20,413 bases of DNA from Bacillota bacterium (GTDB lineage: Bacteria; Bacillota; Clostridia; Oscillospirales; Acutalibacteraceae): NCBI GenBank assembly GCA_029007015.1, contig JAQXHB010000043.1, positions 1 through 20,413 on the forward strand, written 5' to 3'. Both the position numbers and the translations under genes were made by a program. Shown in pieces: positions 7,307 to 14,530 of this stretch (positions are counted from its first letter, which is position 1; the number at the start of each line of letters is the position of its first letter). The notes beneath the pieces are model-generated. The model was not told the origin of the DNA and did no database searches. It saw only the letters and a list, made by a program, of their open reading frames with translations.

Positions 7307-7994
7307 AATTACACCGTCATACTATTTGGGATTCAGGCCGAAAGATTTGCTGTCACGGAAATACAGCCATATACTCTTGCTCATATTTTGGCCGTTATTC
7401 GGGATTGCTTTTTTGATACTCGAAAATTGGCAAAGAAATTATTATCCCATTTATTCGCCGATAGACGATTTTATTCCCTTTTGCCCGCCGTTTATCTTCG
7501 CTTACTACTTTTGGTTTATATTCATGATAGGCATGCTGGTCTACACCTTTTTTTACAATCTGCGCAGTTTCAGGCAGTACATGTGGTTTATCATAATTAC
7601 ATACACGGTTACGCTGATTATCTACATTTTGTTTCCCAATCGGCAGGATTTGCGGCCGGAGGTCAAACCCGGCGGACTGATTACATCGTTTATCTGCCAC
7701 ACATACGCCTTTGACACCAACACAAATGTGTGCCCGTCGATACATGTTCTCGGCTCGCTGGCGGTCAGTTTCACGGCTAAAAACTGCGAGCAAATGCAGC
7801 GCCGCTGGATGCAGATAGCAATACATATCAGTACGGCGCTCATCTGCGCGTCCACCGTGTTTTTGAAACAGCACTCGATAATTGATGTTGTTGCCGCGCT
7901 GGTTGTCGCCGCGCTTGTGTATCCGCTGGTATATGGCAAGGGTCGTGTGGCAAGCATCTTGTCCAATGGCAGAGCCGTGACCTGCGCGCAGTAA
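7299..7994 (+). CDS. PAP2-superfamily membrane phosphatase
   Basis: 231 residues, several membrane helices, and the three-part acid phosphatase signature: FPNRQDLRP (112-120), CPSIHV with His149, and STVFLKQHSIID with His192 and Asp196. PAP2 enzymes remove phosphate from lipid phosphates (phosphatidate, undecaprenyl-PP); some relatives are inositol-phosphoceramide-type phosphotransferases. The ATG at 7299 overlaps the glycosyltransferase end (ATGCATAA) and is preferred over the TTG at 7281. Position in the operon suggests it supplies diacylglycerol to, or dephosphorylates a lipid for, the upstream glycosyltransferase; that is inference. Confidence 0.87.
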   Translation: MHKITPSYYLGFRPKDLLSRKYSHILLLIFWPLFGIAFLILENWQRNYYPIYSPIDDFIPFCPPFIFAYYFWFIFMIGMLVYTFFYNLRSFRQYMWFIIITYTVTLIIYILFPNRQDLRPEVKPGGLITSFICHTYAFDTNTNVCPSIHVLGSLAVSFTAKNCEQMQRRWMQIAIHISTALICASTVFLKQHSIIDVVAALVVAALVYPLVYGKGRVASILSNGRAVTCAQ

Positions 7995-8006
7995 CCGCAG
8001 ATAATT

Positions 8007-8041
8007 ATAATCCGTCTGAGTATGAGCCTCAGACGGATTAT
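8007..8041 (+). terminator. Terminator after the PAP2 gene
   Basis: A 14-bp perfect stem (8007-8020 with 8028-8041, arm core TAATCCGTCTGAG) and a 7-base loop, followed by TTAAAATAT. The T-run is short, so read-through into the HAD gene 25 bases later is possible; I see no clear separate promoter for that gene. Confidence 0.75.
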
Positions 8042-8065
8042 TTAAAATATGTTTGGAGTGCTTTT

Positions 8066-8761
8066 ATGATAAAAGGTATAGTGTTTGACCTTGACCACAC
8101 GCTGTTCGATAGATATGCGACCCTTCGCAATGTTTTGCCGTATATGTTTGGCGAATTGAGGACGCAGATAAACCCGTCGCTGACCGAGAATGAGTTTGTC
8201 GAGCGAATGGTTGCCGCCGATAGGAGTGACATCCACCGCGGATGGCGATATGTTGTAAATATGCTCATTGAGCAGGGTGTGTTTTTGCCCGGAACAGAGG
8301 CAGAAAGGGTGCTTGACTGCCTTTTTAACCGCTGTTGGCCGCTGTCGGCGGTGCCCTTTGATTTTACCGAGCCGACCCTCGTTAAACTGCGCGGTGAAGG
8401 GTATAAACTGGGATTGATAACCAACGGCGTGCACCGCCACCAGCAACTCAAAATTGATATGCTGGGCATTGAGCACCTGTTTGATGAAATAATCATTTGC
8501 GGCGATATAGACGCACAAAAGCCCGATATCAAGCCGTTTGAAGAGATGAGCAGGCGCCTCGGCCTGCCGGCCGGGCAACTGATGTATGTCGGTGACAATC
8601 CGCGCAACGATGTTGACGCGTCGCGCAGGGCAGGATATACTCCCGTTTGGGTGCGCACCACCGGCAGTTGGATATTTGACGATATCGCCCGCGCTTTGTA
8701 CGAGGTGGACACGGTCGCAGAACTGCCCCAACTGGTCGCCAAACTGAATGACACCGAATAA
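8066..8761 (+). CDS. HAD-family hydrolase
   Basis: 231 residues with all four haloacid-dehalogenase motifs: I DLDHT (8-12, nucleophile Asp8 and acid Asp10), II TNG (119-121), III Lys152 in QKPD, IV GDNPRND (176-182). A helical cap occupies about 16-95 (subclass I). Such proteins are phosphatases on small phosphorylated metabolites; the substrate cannot be told. Start is ATG with GGAG about 9 bases upstream. It is separated from PAP2 by a hairpin and is convergent with the esterase. Confidence 0.92.
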   Translation: MIKGIVFDLDHTLFDRYATLRNVLPYMFGELRTQINPSLTENEFVERMVAADRSDIHRGWRYVVNMLIEQGVFLPGTEAERVLDCLFNRCWPLSAVPFDFTEPTLVKLRGEGYKLGLITNGVHRHQQLKIDMLGIEHLFDEIIICGDIDAQKPDIKPFEEMSRRLGLPAGQLMYVGDNPRNDVDASRRAGYTPVWVRTTGSWIFDDIARALYEVDTVAELPQLVAKLNDTE

Positions 8762-8766
8762 AAAAG

Positions 8767-8802
8767 CGGACGCTGTGAGAACCCCAATTCTCACGGCGTC
8801 CG
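8767..8802. terminator. Bidirectional terminator between HAD and esterase genes
   Basis: 15-bp stem (CGGACGCTGTGAGAA at 8767-8781 with 8788-8802, one G-U pair), loop CCCCAA. An A-run precedes it and ATATATTTTG follows, so it can work in both directions. Both flanking stop codons lie within 15 bases of the stem. Confidence 0.85.
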
Positions 8803-8813
8803 ATATATTTTGT

Positions 8814-9653
8814 TTAGTCTAAATGCCACATTTTTGACATCCAGCAGTTGCACAACTCTGCCCAGACGGCCATGTGACCTACATCAGCGGTTTTTATCCA
8901 GTCGATTGCTGTGGTGCGGTCGGCGAGCGCCAGTCCGTGCGGGCCGCTTCCGAACATGTGCAATTCAAATGGGATACCGCACTGCTTGTATTTGGCGGCG
9001 AGCATGAGCGAATTTTCACTGGGAACGGCATCGTCGTCGACGGTGCACCAAATGAACGCGGGCGGGCAGTGGCCACCGACCGCCTTTTCAACCGAGGTGT
9101 ACTCGAGCAGTTCGGCATTGTCCCTGTCATCACCGAGCAAATTATCGAATGAGCCGCGGTTGGCGTGCTCGCCGCTCGTGATGACGGCGTAACACAGCAG
9201 TGATGCGTTGGGGCGGCACTGCTCACAGTCGATGCCGAGCGTTTCTTTAATCATCGGGTCGTTCCAGTGAACGCTTATCATGCCGGCCGCGTGACCGCCG
9301 GCCGAGAAGCCCATAACAGCGATTTTTTCAGGGTCGATGTGATATTGCTCGCTGTGCCCCCGTACATATGAAACGGCAACGGCCGCCTGCAGCAACGGCT
9401 GCGGATGTCGCACCGGCGCGCAACTGTACCGTACCACAAACACATTGTAACCGAGGCGTAAAAAATACAGTGCAACCGGCTCGGCCTCGCGGTCGCTGGT
9501 GAAACTGTATCCGCCGCCGGGGAAGACAACAATTGACGGGCGCGGATCACGAGGCAGTTCGCGCGACTCATCGAGCACATATGCCGTCATGTACGCGCCG
9601 TTGTCCGGCAGGGCGGGGCATATGTCAGAGAGCAAAATCTTTTCAATCAGCAT
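8814..9653 (-). CDS. Alpha/beta-hydrolase esterase (acetyl-xylan-esterase-like)
   Basis: 279 residues, no signal peptide, so probably cytosolic. The oxyanion region reads FPGGGYSF (44-51); the nucleophile elbow is GFSAGGH with Ser117; the acid is in TVDDDAVP (Asp206/207) and the His is GPHGLA (His239). Together these fit the BD-FAE/acetyl-esterase branch that removes acetyl or other acyl groups from sugars. GGGAG lies 8 bases before the ATG. It sits 39 bases downstream of the polysaccharide deacetylase on the same strand with no terminator or promoter seen between, so the two are probably co-transcribed. The substrate is inferred only. Confidence 0.88.
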   Translation of the reverse strand: MLIEKILLSDICPALPDNGAYMTAYVLDESRELPRDPRPSIVVFPGGGYSFTSDREAEPVALYFLRLGYNVFVVRYSCAPVRHPQPLLQAAVAVSYVRGHSEQYHIDPEKIAVMGFSAGGHAAGMISVHWNDPMIKETLGIDCEQCRPNASLLCYAVITSGEHANRGSFDNLLGDDRDNAELLEYTSVEKAVGGHCPPAFIWCTVDDDAVPSENSLMLAAKYKQCGIPFELHMFGSGPHGLALADRTTAIDWIKTADVGHMAVWAELCNCWMSKMWHLD

Positions 9654-9692
9654 GGAAATCTCCCTAATATAACTAATGACATTGAAGTTTTA

Positions 9693-10616
9693 TCAGTTGG
9701 CAATTGCGTGGTGTGTCGCATGAGACGATGTGGTCAGCGCCTCGAATGTGTACCCCTGCGAGCGCAGATAGTCAATGATATCGGGCAGTGCCTCGACAGT
9801 GGTGCGCTTGGCTGAACCGGTGTCGTGCATGAGCACATTGATACAGCGCTGACTGCCGACATCGCGCTTTATATTTGCAAGCAACTTAGACGCCGCAATA
9901 TTGTTGCCGTTGGCGTCGCCGCTGTCTACATTCCAGTCAAAGTAAATGTACCCTTCGCTGTTCATGCGCTTGGCGATAGAGGTAACAACCCCTTTGCAGT
10001 AGGACTTGGATGTGGTGTTGGAACTGCCGCCGGGGAAACGGCACAACTTGGTGTCGATGCCGGTGTATTGCTTTATCTCGGACTTGATTTTGTTCAAATC
10101 GTTGAAATATGCGTCGGTGGAGGAATAAATCTGTCTGTAATTATGCGAATATGTGTGAATGGCCACGGTGTGACCACCGTCGGAAATGTTTTTCATATAC
10201 TGGGGATACGAGGTGTGTATGCAAAACCAAGTCGCTTTGGCATTTTTTTCCTTGAGTATTTCCAGTATTCTCGGCGTGTTTTCGGACGGGCCGTCATCAA
10301 ATGTGAGGTAGCACACTTTGGGCCCCGTGTATGTTGCGGAGCCCTGATTTTTTGATGCCTTCATTTGCTGCAGACTGACTATCTGACTGGACTGGTCGTA
10401 AATGACCTCGTTGAGATGCTCATTTTGCTGTTTATAGACCTCAATTTCGCTGCTGGCACGGCTGATTTCGGAGTTGAGCGTGTCCACTTTGTCAGATAAA
10501 TGCGCCGCGCTGAAAATCGAAATGGCCGATACGGCAATGAGCACGATGGATAGGCAGATAAGAAATACTGCGATAGGATTTACGGTTGTTCTCTTTCTTT
10601 TTCTGTAATTACTCAT
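9693..10616 (-). CDS. Membrane-anchored polysaccharide deacetylase (NodB domain)
   Basis: 307 residues: a basic cytosolic N-terminus, one membrane helix (about 14-38), a coiled-coil stalk (about 41-85), then an extracellular NodB homology domain (about 99-295). Motifs: TFDDGP (105-110, catalytic base Asp107 and metal Asp108), metal ligands His154 and His158 in HTYSH, RFPGGSS (193-199), DWNVDSGD (227-234) and LMHD with His264. These are the residues of PgdA-type peptidoglycan GlcNAc or chitooligosaccharide deacetylases, so de-N-acetylation of wall glycan is likely. The coiled coil would hold the catalytic domain away from the membrane. Confidence 0.93.
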   Translation of the reverse strand: MSNYRKRKRTTVNPIAVFLICLSIVLIAVSAISIFSAAHLSDKVDTLNSEISRASSEIEVYKQQNEHLNEVIYDQSSQIVSLQQMKASKNQGSATYTGPKVCYLTFDDGPSENTPRILEILKEKNAKATWFCIHTSYPQYMKNISDGGHTVAIHTYSHNYRQIYSSTDAYFNDLNKIKSEIKQYTGIDTKLCRFPGGSSNTTSKSYCKGVVTSIAKRMNSEGYIYFDWNVDSGDANGNNIAASKLLANIKRDVGSQRCINVLMHDTGSAKRTTVEALPDIIDYLRSQGYTFEALTTSSHATHHAIAN

Positions 10617-10635
10617 ATTACCACCCCATTTTCAT

Positions 10636-10644
10636 ATTGTATCA
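10636..10644 (-). promoter_or_regulatory. Extended -10 promoter of the deacetylase operon
   Basis: On the minus strand TGA followed by TACAAT (10641-10636) gives an extended -10. No good -35 is seen 17 bases upstream. Transcription would start near 10629 with a leader of about a dozen bases that includes the GGGGTGG site before the ATG. Confidence 0.5.
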
Positions 10645-10713
10645 CAGTTCGCTGAAAAAATAAAGCAGTAAAAGGTTAATATTTTGTAATATTTTATCTT
10701 TTTCAAATAACCG

Positions 10714-10742
10714 TTGATGAAATCTGTGTTTTAATGTATAAT
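10714..10742 (+). promoter_or_regulatory. Promoter of the radical SAM-FNT operon
   Basis: TTGATG (10714-10719), 17-base spacer, TATAAT (10737-10742). The -10 contains the first in-frame ATG of the downstream frame, so that ATG cannot be the start; the GTG at 10774 is used instead. Confidence 0.6.
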
Positions 10743-10773
10743 GGTGATATGTGATATCAGAGGTGAACTTACA

Positions 10774-11655
10774 GTGACCGAATTGCTTAAAAATTGCCGG
10801 CTGTGCCCACGGCAGTGCGGCGTCGACCGTCTGAGCGGTCAGGCCGGACGCTGTCATGCTACGGGTGATACGGTGCGCGTTGCGCGAGTTGCCCCTCATT
10901 ACTGGGAGGAGCCGTGCGTTTCGGGTGAGCGCGGGTCGGGAGCAGTCTTTTTCGGCGGGTGCAATTTGGGCTGTGTTTACTGCCAAAACAGTCGCATCAG
11001 CCGCTCGGCGGCGGGGCGCGAAATGACCGTCAGCGAGTTGTCCGACAGTTTCAGGCGGCTTGAAGCCGACGGCGTGCACAACATTAACCTTGTGACGCCC
11101 ACCCATTATTTGCCGCAGATATGTATGGCCATCGACAGCGCCGGAGTTCACCTGCCGTATGTCTACAACACCTCAGGCTATGAACTGGCGCAATCGCTCG
11201 AGTTACTGCGCGGTCGCGTAGGTGTCTTTTTGACCGATTTCAAGTACGCCGACAGCCGGTTGGCAGATAGTCTGTCATCTGCACCCGACTATCCGCGAGT
11301 GGCCACCGATGCCCTTGATAAAATGGTGGATATCGCCGGCGACGCCCGCTTTGATGATGACGGCATCATGCAGCGCGGAGTTATTGTGCGCCACCTCGTT
11401 CTGCCCGGGCACAGTGACGACTCTATGCGCGTAATCGAGCATTTGTATGACCGCTACGGCGACAGCATATACATCAGCATTATGAATCAGTACACGCCGA
11501 TGGACGGCATGGCCGGCGAACTTAGCCGCAAGGTGGGCGAGCGGGAGTATGAGCGGGTGATTGACTTTGCGGTTGGCATCGGCGTCGAAAACGGATTTAT
11601 TCAAGAGGGTGAGACGGCTGACGACAGTTTCATACCTTCGTTTGATTTGGAGTAA
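10774..11655 (+). CDS. Radical SAM protein, PflX type (pyruvate formate-lyase activase-like)
   Basis: 293 residues from GTG 10774, with AGAGGTG about 9 bases upstream. The N-terminal Cys motif (Cys8, 11, 15, 27; NCRLCPRQCGVDR...GRC) is followed by the SAM/4Fe-4S motif GGCNLGCVYCQN (Cys63, 67, 70), then NINLVTPTHY, VYNTSGYE and FLTDFKYAD. These landmarks fit the PflX family (COG1313) of glycyl-radical-activase-like proteins, whose substrate is not established. The motif is CxxxCxxC, so the radical chemistry should be intact. The next gene, a formate-family channel, starts 15 bases downstream. No glycyl radical enzyme is in the window, so its target is unknown. Confidence 0.88.
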   Translation: MTELLKNCRLCPRQCGVDRLSGQAGRCHATGDTVRVARVAPHYWEEPCVSGERGSGAVFFGGCNLGCVYCQNSRISRSAAGREMTVSELSDSFRRLEADGVHNINLVTPTHYLPQICMAIDSAGVHLPYVYNTSGYELAQSLELLRGRVGVFLTDFKYADSRLADSLSSAPDYPRVATDALDKMVDIAGDARFDDDGIMQRGVIVRHLVLPGHSDDSMRVIEHLYDRYGDSIYISIMNQYTPMDGMAGELSRKVGEREYERVIDFAVGIGVENGFIQEGETADDSFIPSFDLE

Positions 11656-11670
11656 AGGAAGCGAAATAAC

Positions 11671-12303
11671 ATGAAAAAAATCACAGTATTTCTCAATGCC
11701 GTTATGGCCGGAGTGTGTATCGGTATCGGCGGTGCGGCCTTTTTGAGCATCGAAAACAAGGTGGTCGGTGCGCTGTTTTTCACAGTGGGTCTGTTTGTCA
11801 TAGTCACTTTCGGCTACAATCTATATACCGGCAAGGTGTGCTATGTGTTCGATAACAAACCGTCGTATCTGCTCGATGTTGCGCTCATTTGGCTGGGTAA
11901 TCTGGCCGGCACAGCGGCGGTCGGTTATGCGCTGCGGGCGACGCGCGTGTCCTCTGTTGCAGAGCGCGCCGCCGACATGTGCGAGGCTAAACTGAGCGAC
12001 GGCCTGCTGAGCATATTCATACTCTCACTGTTTTGTAATATGCTCATCTTCATCGCCGTCGACGGGTTCAAAAACAATCAGCACCAAGTGGGCAAATACC
12101 TGAGTTTATTCCTCGGAGTGGCGGTGTTTATTCTGTGCGGATTTGAGCACTGCGTGGCCAATATGTTTTACTTCTCGGTGGCCAATGTGTGGAGTTTGCG
12201 CACGCTCGGCTACTTGGCGGTGATGACCGTCGGCAATGCGGTCGGCGGCTGGATTATGCCTCTGGCGCGCAGGGCTGTGACGGCTATGTCAAAGGGCGAA
12301 TAA
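11671..12303 (+). CDS. Short formate/nitrite transporter (FNT) family channel
   Basis: 210 residues with six predicted membrane helices (about 7-27, 32-52, 66-87, 111-131, 142-162, 175-199). It carries the FNT hallmark GFEHCVANM with the central pore His160, the helix-break GYNLYTGK (usually GxxLxTGN; here Lys ends the motif) and GNAVGGW. FocA-type pores have about 280 residues; this one is compact, having lost mainly loops and termini. FNT pentamers pass small monovalent anions such as formate, nitrite or hydrosulfide. Pairing with a Pfl-activase-like gene and an fhs gene nearby favours formate, but that is inference. AAGGAAG lies about 8 bases before the ATG. Confidence 0.85.
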   Translation: MKKITVFLNAVMAGVCIGIGGAAFLSIENKVVGALFFTVGLFVIVTFGYNLYTGKVCYVFDNKPSYLLDVALIWLGNLAGTAAVGYALRATRVSSVAERAADMCEAKLSDGLLSIFILSLFCNMLIFIAVDGFKNNQHQVGKYLSLFLGVAVFILCGFEHCVANMFYFSVANVWSLRTLGYLAVMTVGNAVGGWIMPLARRAVTAMSKGE

Positions 12304-12309
12304 ATAGAA

Positions 12310-12346
12310 AAAACTGAGCGGCGTTTTTAGTGCCACTCAGTTTTTG
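12310..12346. terminator. Bidirectional terminator between FNT and folT genes
   Basis: Stem CTGAGCGGCG (12314-12323) with TGCCACTCAG (12331-12340), one mismatch and one G-U pair, loop TTTTTAG. A-run on the left and T-run on the right make it usable on both strands. Confidence 0.8.
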
Positions 12347-12389
12347 TATATCTATATATCGCCGTGGGGAGCAGGCGAATATGCAGATT

Positions 12390-12911
12390 TTACTTGCCGA
12401 CAGCGACCAGTTTGCTGTACTGCTTACTGCGGCCGAGCAGCAGCAGAAGGGTACATTCAATGACTATCATTATCAGCGTTTGCAGGGAACGCAGGGCGAT
12501 GAAGTCGGACACGCGCGAGTTATACAGCAGGCTGATCCACAGCGAGTTAAGAACCAGTGAGCCGAACAACTGATTGATAAGCACGGCGGGGACTACCTGA
12601 CGGACGCCCTGCCCCTTTTTCAAGAACAGACCCATAACAATGCCGTCAAGCACGGCTGTGAGGGTGAACAGCGGATAGTAAGGCCCGATGGGGAACAAAT
12701 TTGCACCGAGAAAGTCTCCGAGACCGCCTACGACCGCGCCGCCGATGACGCCGTTGCGCCGTGCGGCAAAGGCAATGGTCAGAAATGTCAGGCTGAACTT
12801 CATATTCCATGTTGAAAAGGAGAGAAAGCGCGACAGTACCACATTGAGCGCGACAGCCACGGCCAAAATGACCATGTCGATGAGTGTGCGTGTGCGAGTA
12901 TTTTTGGACAT
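12390..12911 (-). CDS. folT: Folate-specific ECF transporter S component (FolT)
   Basis: 173 residues, about six membrane helices. This is the substrate-binding subunit that captures folate and docks on a shared energising module (EcfA, EcfA', EcfT, not in this window). The family signature is FPIGPYYPLFTLTAVLDG (73-90). The ATG at 12911 is chosen because AGGGGG (12923-12918) is 6 bases upstream; the frame stays open back to 13106, but that extension is the riboswitch leader. The THF riboswitch just upstream gives independent support for folate as the substrate. Being alone, it belongs to the group II (shared energiser) type. Confidence 0.93.
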   Translation of the reverse strand: MSKNTRTRTLIDMVILAVAVALNVVLSRFLSFSTWNMKFSLTFLTIAFAARRNGVIGGAVVGGLGDFLGANLFPIGPYYPLFTLTAVLDGIVMGLFLKKGQGVRQVVPAVLINQLFGSLVLNSLWISLLYNSRVSDFIALRSLQTLIMIVIECTLLLLLGRSKQYSKLVAVGK

Positions 12912-12917
12912 AATAAA

Positions 12918-12973
12918 CCCCCTATAATCATCGCTGAATAATAGGGGGACCAATCCGACTATTATCATCAGCG
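12918..12973 (-). promoter_or_regulatory. Translational expression platform of the THF riboswitch
   Basis: Two exclusive hairpins are visible in the minus-strand RNA. Off: CCCCCTAT (12948-12941) pairs with ATAGGGGG (12925-12918), hiding the Shine-Dalgarno sequence. On: CGCTGATGATAATAG (12973-12959), which includes the 3' strand of aptamer helix P1, pairs with CTATTATTCAGCG (12944-12932) and so breaks the first hairpin. Ligand binding fixes P1 and should favour the off state. No U-run follows, so control is at translation. Confidence 0.7.
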
Positions 12974-13068
12974 GGATGCGACACGCGAACCGCAAAGGGC
13001 AAACCCCTTTTTCGTCCGTGCGACAACTCCCCGTCCGCACAGCACTTAACGCTCGCATATCTACTCTG
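12968..13068 (-). ncRNA. Tetrahydrofolate riboswitch aptamer (THF-I class)
   Basis: Reading the minus strand from about 13068: CAG-AGTAGAT, then ATGCGA (P2 5' strand), GCGTTAAGTG, a GTGCG...CGCAC hairpin (P3) whose loop carries GGGGAGTTGT, GACGAA, an AAAGGGG...CCCTTT hairpin, GCGGT, TCGCAT (P2 3' strand) and CCCG-CTG (P1 3' strand). The order and conserved blocks (AGTAGAT, GCGTTAAGTG, ACGAA, GCGGT, GCATCC-like) match the known THF riboswitch. It lies between a consensus promoter and folT. The class senses reduced folates and lowers expression of folate uptake or synthesis genes. Confidence 0.92.
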
Positions 13069-13077
13069 TTTGCCAGC

Positions 13078-13106
13078 ATTATACAACAAACAAATGCTAC
13101 TGTCAA
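13078..13106 (-). promoter_or_regulatory. folT promoter, full sigma-A consensus
   Basis: On the minus strand TTGACA (13106-13101), exactly 17 bases, TATAAT (13083-13078). Both hexamers are 6/6. Transcription should start near 13071, a few bases before the aptamer. Confidence 0.9.
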
Positions 13107-13168
13107 GCGATATTTTTCCGCCTTGCGATAATTTTTTGCAAAATTCTGTGTTATTTTTCGACAGAATG

Positions 13169-13177
13169 TGATAGAAT
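13169..13177 (+). promoter_or_regulatory. Extended -10 of the DMT transporter gene
   Basis: TGA-TAGAAT (13169-13177), an extended -10 lying ahead of AGGAG (13187-13191) and the ATG at 13200. No convincing -35 is seen. The leader would be only about 15 nt. The promoter is divergent from that of folT. Confidence 0.45.
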
Positions 13178-13199
13178 AATTCGGTTAGGAGTTGATAAC

Positions 13200-14123
13200 A
13201 TGCGTAAGTCGAATTTGCGCGGCAGTATAATACTGCTCGTAACCGCATTTATTTGGGGTGTTGCATTTGTTTCTCAGGTTGAGGGAATGAACCATGTTGA
13301 GCCGTTCACCTTCAACGCCATTCGTATGCTGATAGGTGGAATTGTGCTTTTGCCGGCCATTTGGCTGTTTGACAGGCGGCGCGCCGCATCGGGCGGCACT
13401 GCCTACCGCTGGGAGAGGCAGACGGTCACAAGCGGAATCATCTGCGGCGTGCTTCTGTTTGCGGCGAGCACCCTTCAGCAGTTTGGCTTAGCCGTCTGCG
13501 GCGACGACGAGGCGGCCGCCGGACGCGCCGGATTCATCACCGCACTGTATGTTATTATTGTGCCCATTATCGGGCTGATACTGCGCCGCCGTCCCGAGCC
13601 GATAGTGTGGGTGGCGGCCGTCATTGCTGTGGTCGGTATGTATCTGCTGTGCATGAGCGGCGGCGTCAGCCTGACGCTGTCCGACCTTTTGTTGTTACTG
13701 TGTGCCGTTGGCTTTTCACTGCACATCACCGTGCTTGACAGAGTGGCTCCAAGCGTCGACGGCGTGCGACTGTCGTGCGTGCAGTTTTTCACAACCGGCG
13801 TGCTGTCATCGGTTTGCATGCTGATATTTGAAACGCCCACTGTTTCGGGCATTACGGCGGCGTGGCTGCCGATTCTGTACGCCGGCGTGCTGTCGAGCGG
13901 AGTAGCATACACTCTGCAGGTTATCGGCCAGCGCGACACCGACCCGACGGTTGCGTCCATTGTTATGAGCCTTGAATCGGTGTTCGCGGCACTGGCCGGC
14001 TGGGCACTGCTCGGTGAGACAATGTCTGCACGCGAGATAATCGGCTGTGCGCTCATGTTCGCCGCGATAGTCATTGCGCAACTGCCGAGCCCCAAGAGGC
14101 GCGGCAAAAAGGCCGCTTTTTAG
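13200..14123 (+). CDS. EamA/DMT-superfamily transporter
   Basis: 307 residues with ten predicted membrane helices in two EamA repeats (about 8-150 and 160-298). The start LRGSIILLVTAFIWGVAFVSQ and the second-repeat segment DPTVASIVMSLESVFAALAGWALLGE are family-typical. Members export metabolites or amino acids; the substrate cannot be told here. AGGAG lies 8 bases before the ATG. The C-terminus is basic (PKRRGKKAAF), facing the cytosol by the positive-inside rule. It stands alone between a divergent folT and a strong terminator. Confidence 0.92.
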   Translation: MRKSNLRGSIILLVTAFIWGVAFVSQVEGMNHVEPFTFNAIRMLIGGIVLLPAIWLFDRRRAASGGTAYRWERQTVTSGIICGVLLFAASTLQQFGLAVCGDDEAAAGRAGFITALYVIIVPIIGLILRRRPEPIVWVAAVIAVVGMYLLCMSGGVSLTLSDLLLLLCAVGFSLHITVLDRVAPSVDGVRLSCVQFFTTGVLSSVCMLIFETPTVSGITAAWLPILYAGVLSSGVAYTLQVIGQRDTDPTVASIVMSLESVFAALAGWALLGETMSAREIIGCALMFAAIVIAQLPSPKRRGKKAAF

Positions 14124-14143
14124 GCGCGGAAATAATATAAAAA

Positions 14144-14180
14144 GGCAGGTGCTGAAATTTAGCACCTGCCGCATTTTTTT
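14144..14180. terminator. Bidirectional terminator for the DMT gene and rnpB
   Basis: Perfect 10-bp stem GGCAGGTGCT (14144-14153) / AGCACCTGCC (14161-14170) with loop GAAATTT. GCATTTTTTT follows on plus; TTTTTATATT follows on minus. It therefore ends both the transporter mRNA and RNase P RNA. Confidence 0.9.
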
Positions 14181-14182
14181 AG

Positions 14183-14525
14183 TTGAGCGGATCTATAAGC
14201 CGAGTTCTGTTATCGACAACTATCTATCTAGACGGTCGGTTGCCCGACCGTTCAAGCCACCCTTCAAAAGCACATCGGGCCAATGTATCGCTTTTTATCG
14301 GTGTTGCTCCGGATAGGGTTTACATGGCCGCGATGTCTCCATCGCGCCGGTGAGCTCTTACCTCGCCTTTCCACCCTTGCCCGACAAGTCGGGCGGTATA
14401 TCTCTGTTGCACTTTCCCTAAGGTCACCCTCGGCGGCCGTTAGCCGTTATCCTGCCCTGTGGAGCTCGGACTTTCCTCATTGCGTCGCCGTGCGGCGGCG
14501 CCCCGCAGTTGTCCGATCCGCTCAA
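14183..14525 (-). ncRNA. rnpB: RNase P RNA (bacterial type A)
   Basis: The catalytic RNA that matures tRNA 5' ends, about 343 nt. Helix P1 is a perfect 11-bp pairing of the ends (TTGAGCGGATC at 14525-14515 with GATCCGCTCAA at 14193-14183). The 5' conserved region is GAGGAAAGTCCGAGCTCC, followed by CAGGGCAGGATAACGGC, AGGGTGACCTTAGGGAAAGTG, AAGGGTGGAAAGGCGAGGTA, TAAACCC and near the 3' end ACAGAACTCGGCTTAT. These are the universal P RNA core blocks in the right order; the arrangement fits type A rather than the Bacillus type B. It lies directly downstream of dnaI but has its own promoter. Confidence 0.96.
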
Positions 14526-14530
14526 CCGAT

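Noticed and set aside
12912..13106. N-terminal extension of the folT frame by 65 codons
   Set aside because: The extension covers the -35, -10 and whole THF riboswitch, so it cannot be translated as part of FolT.
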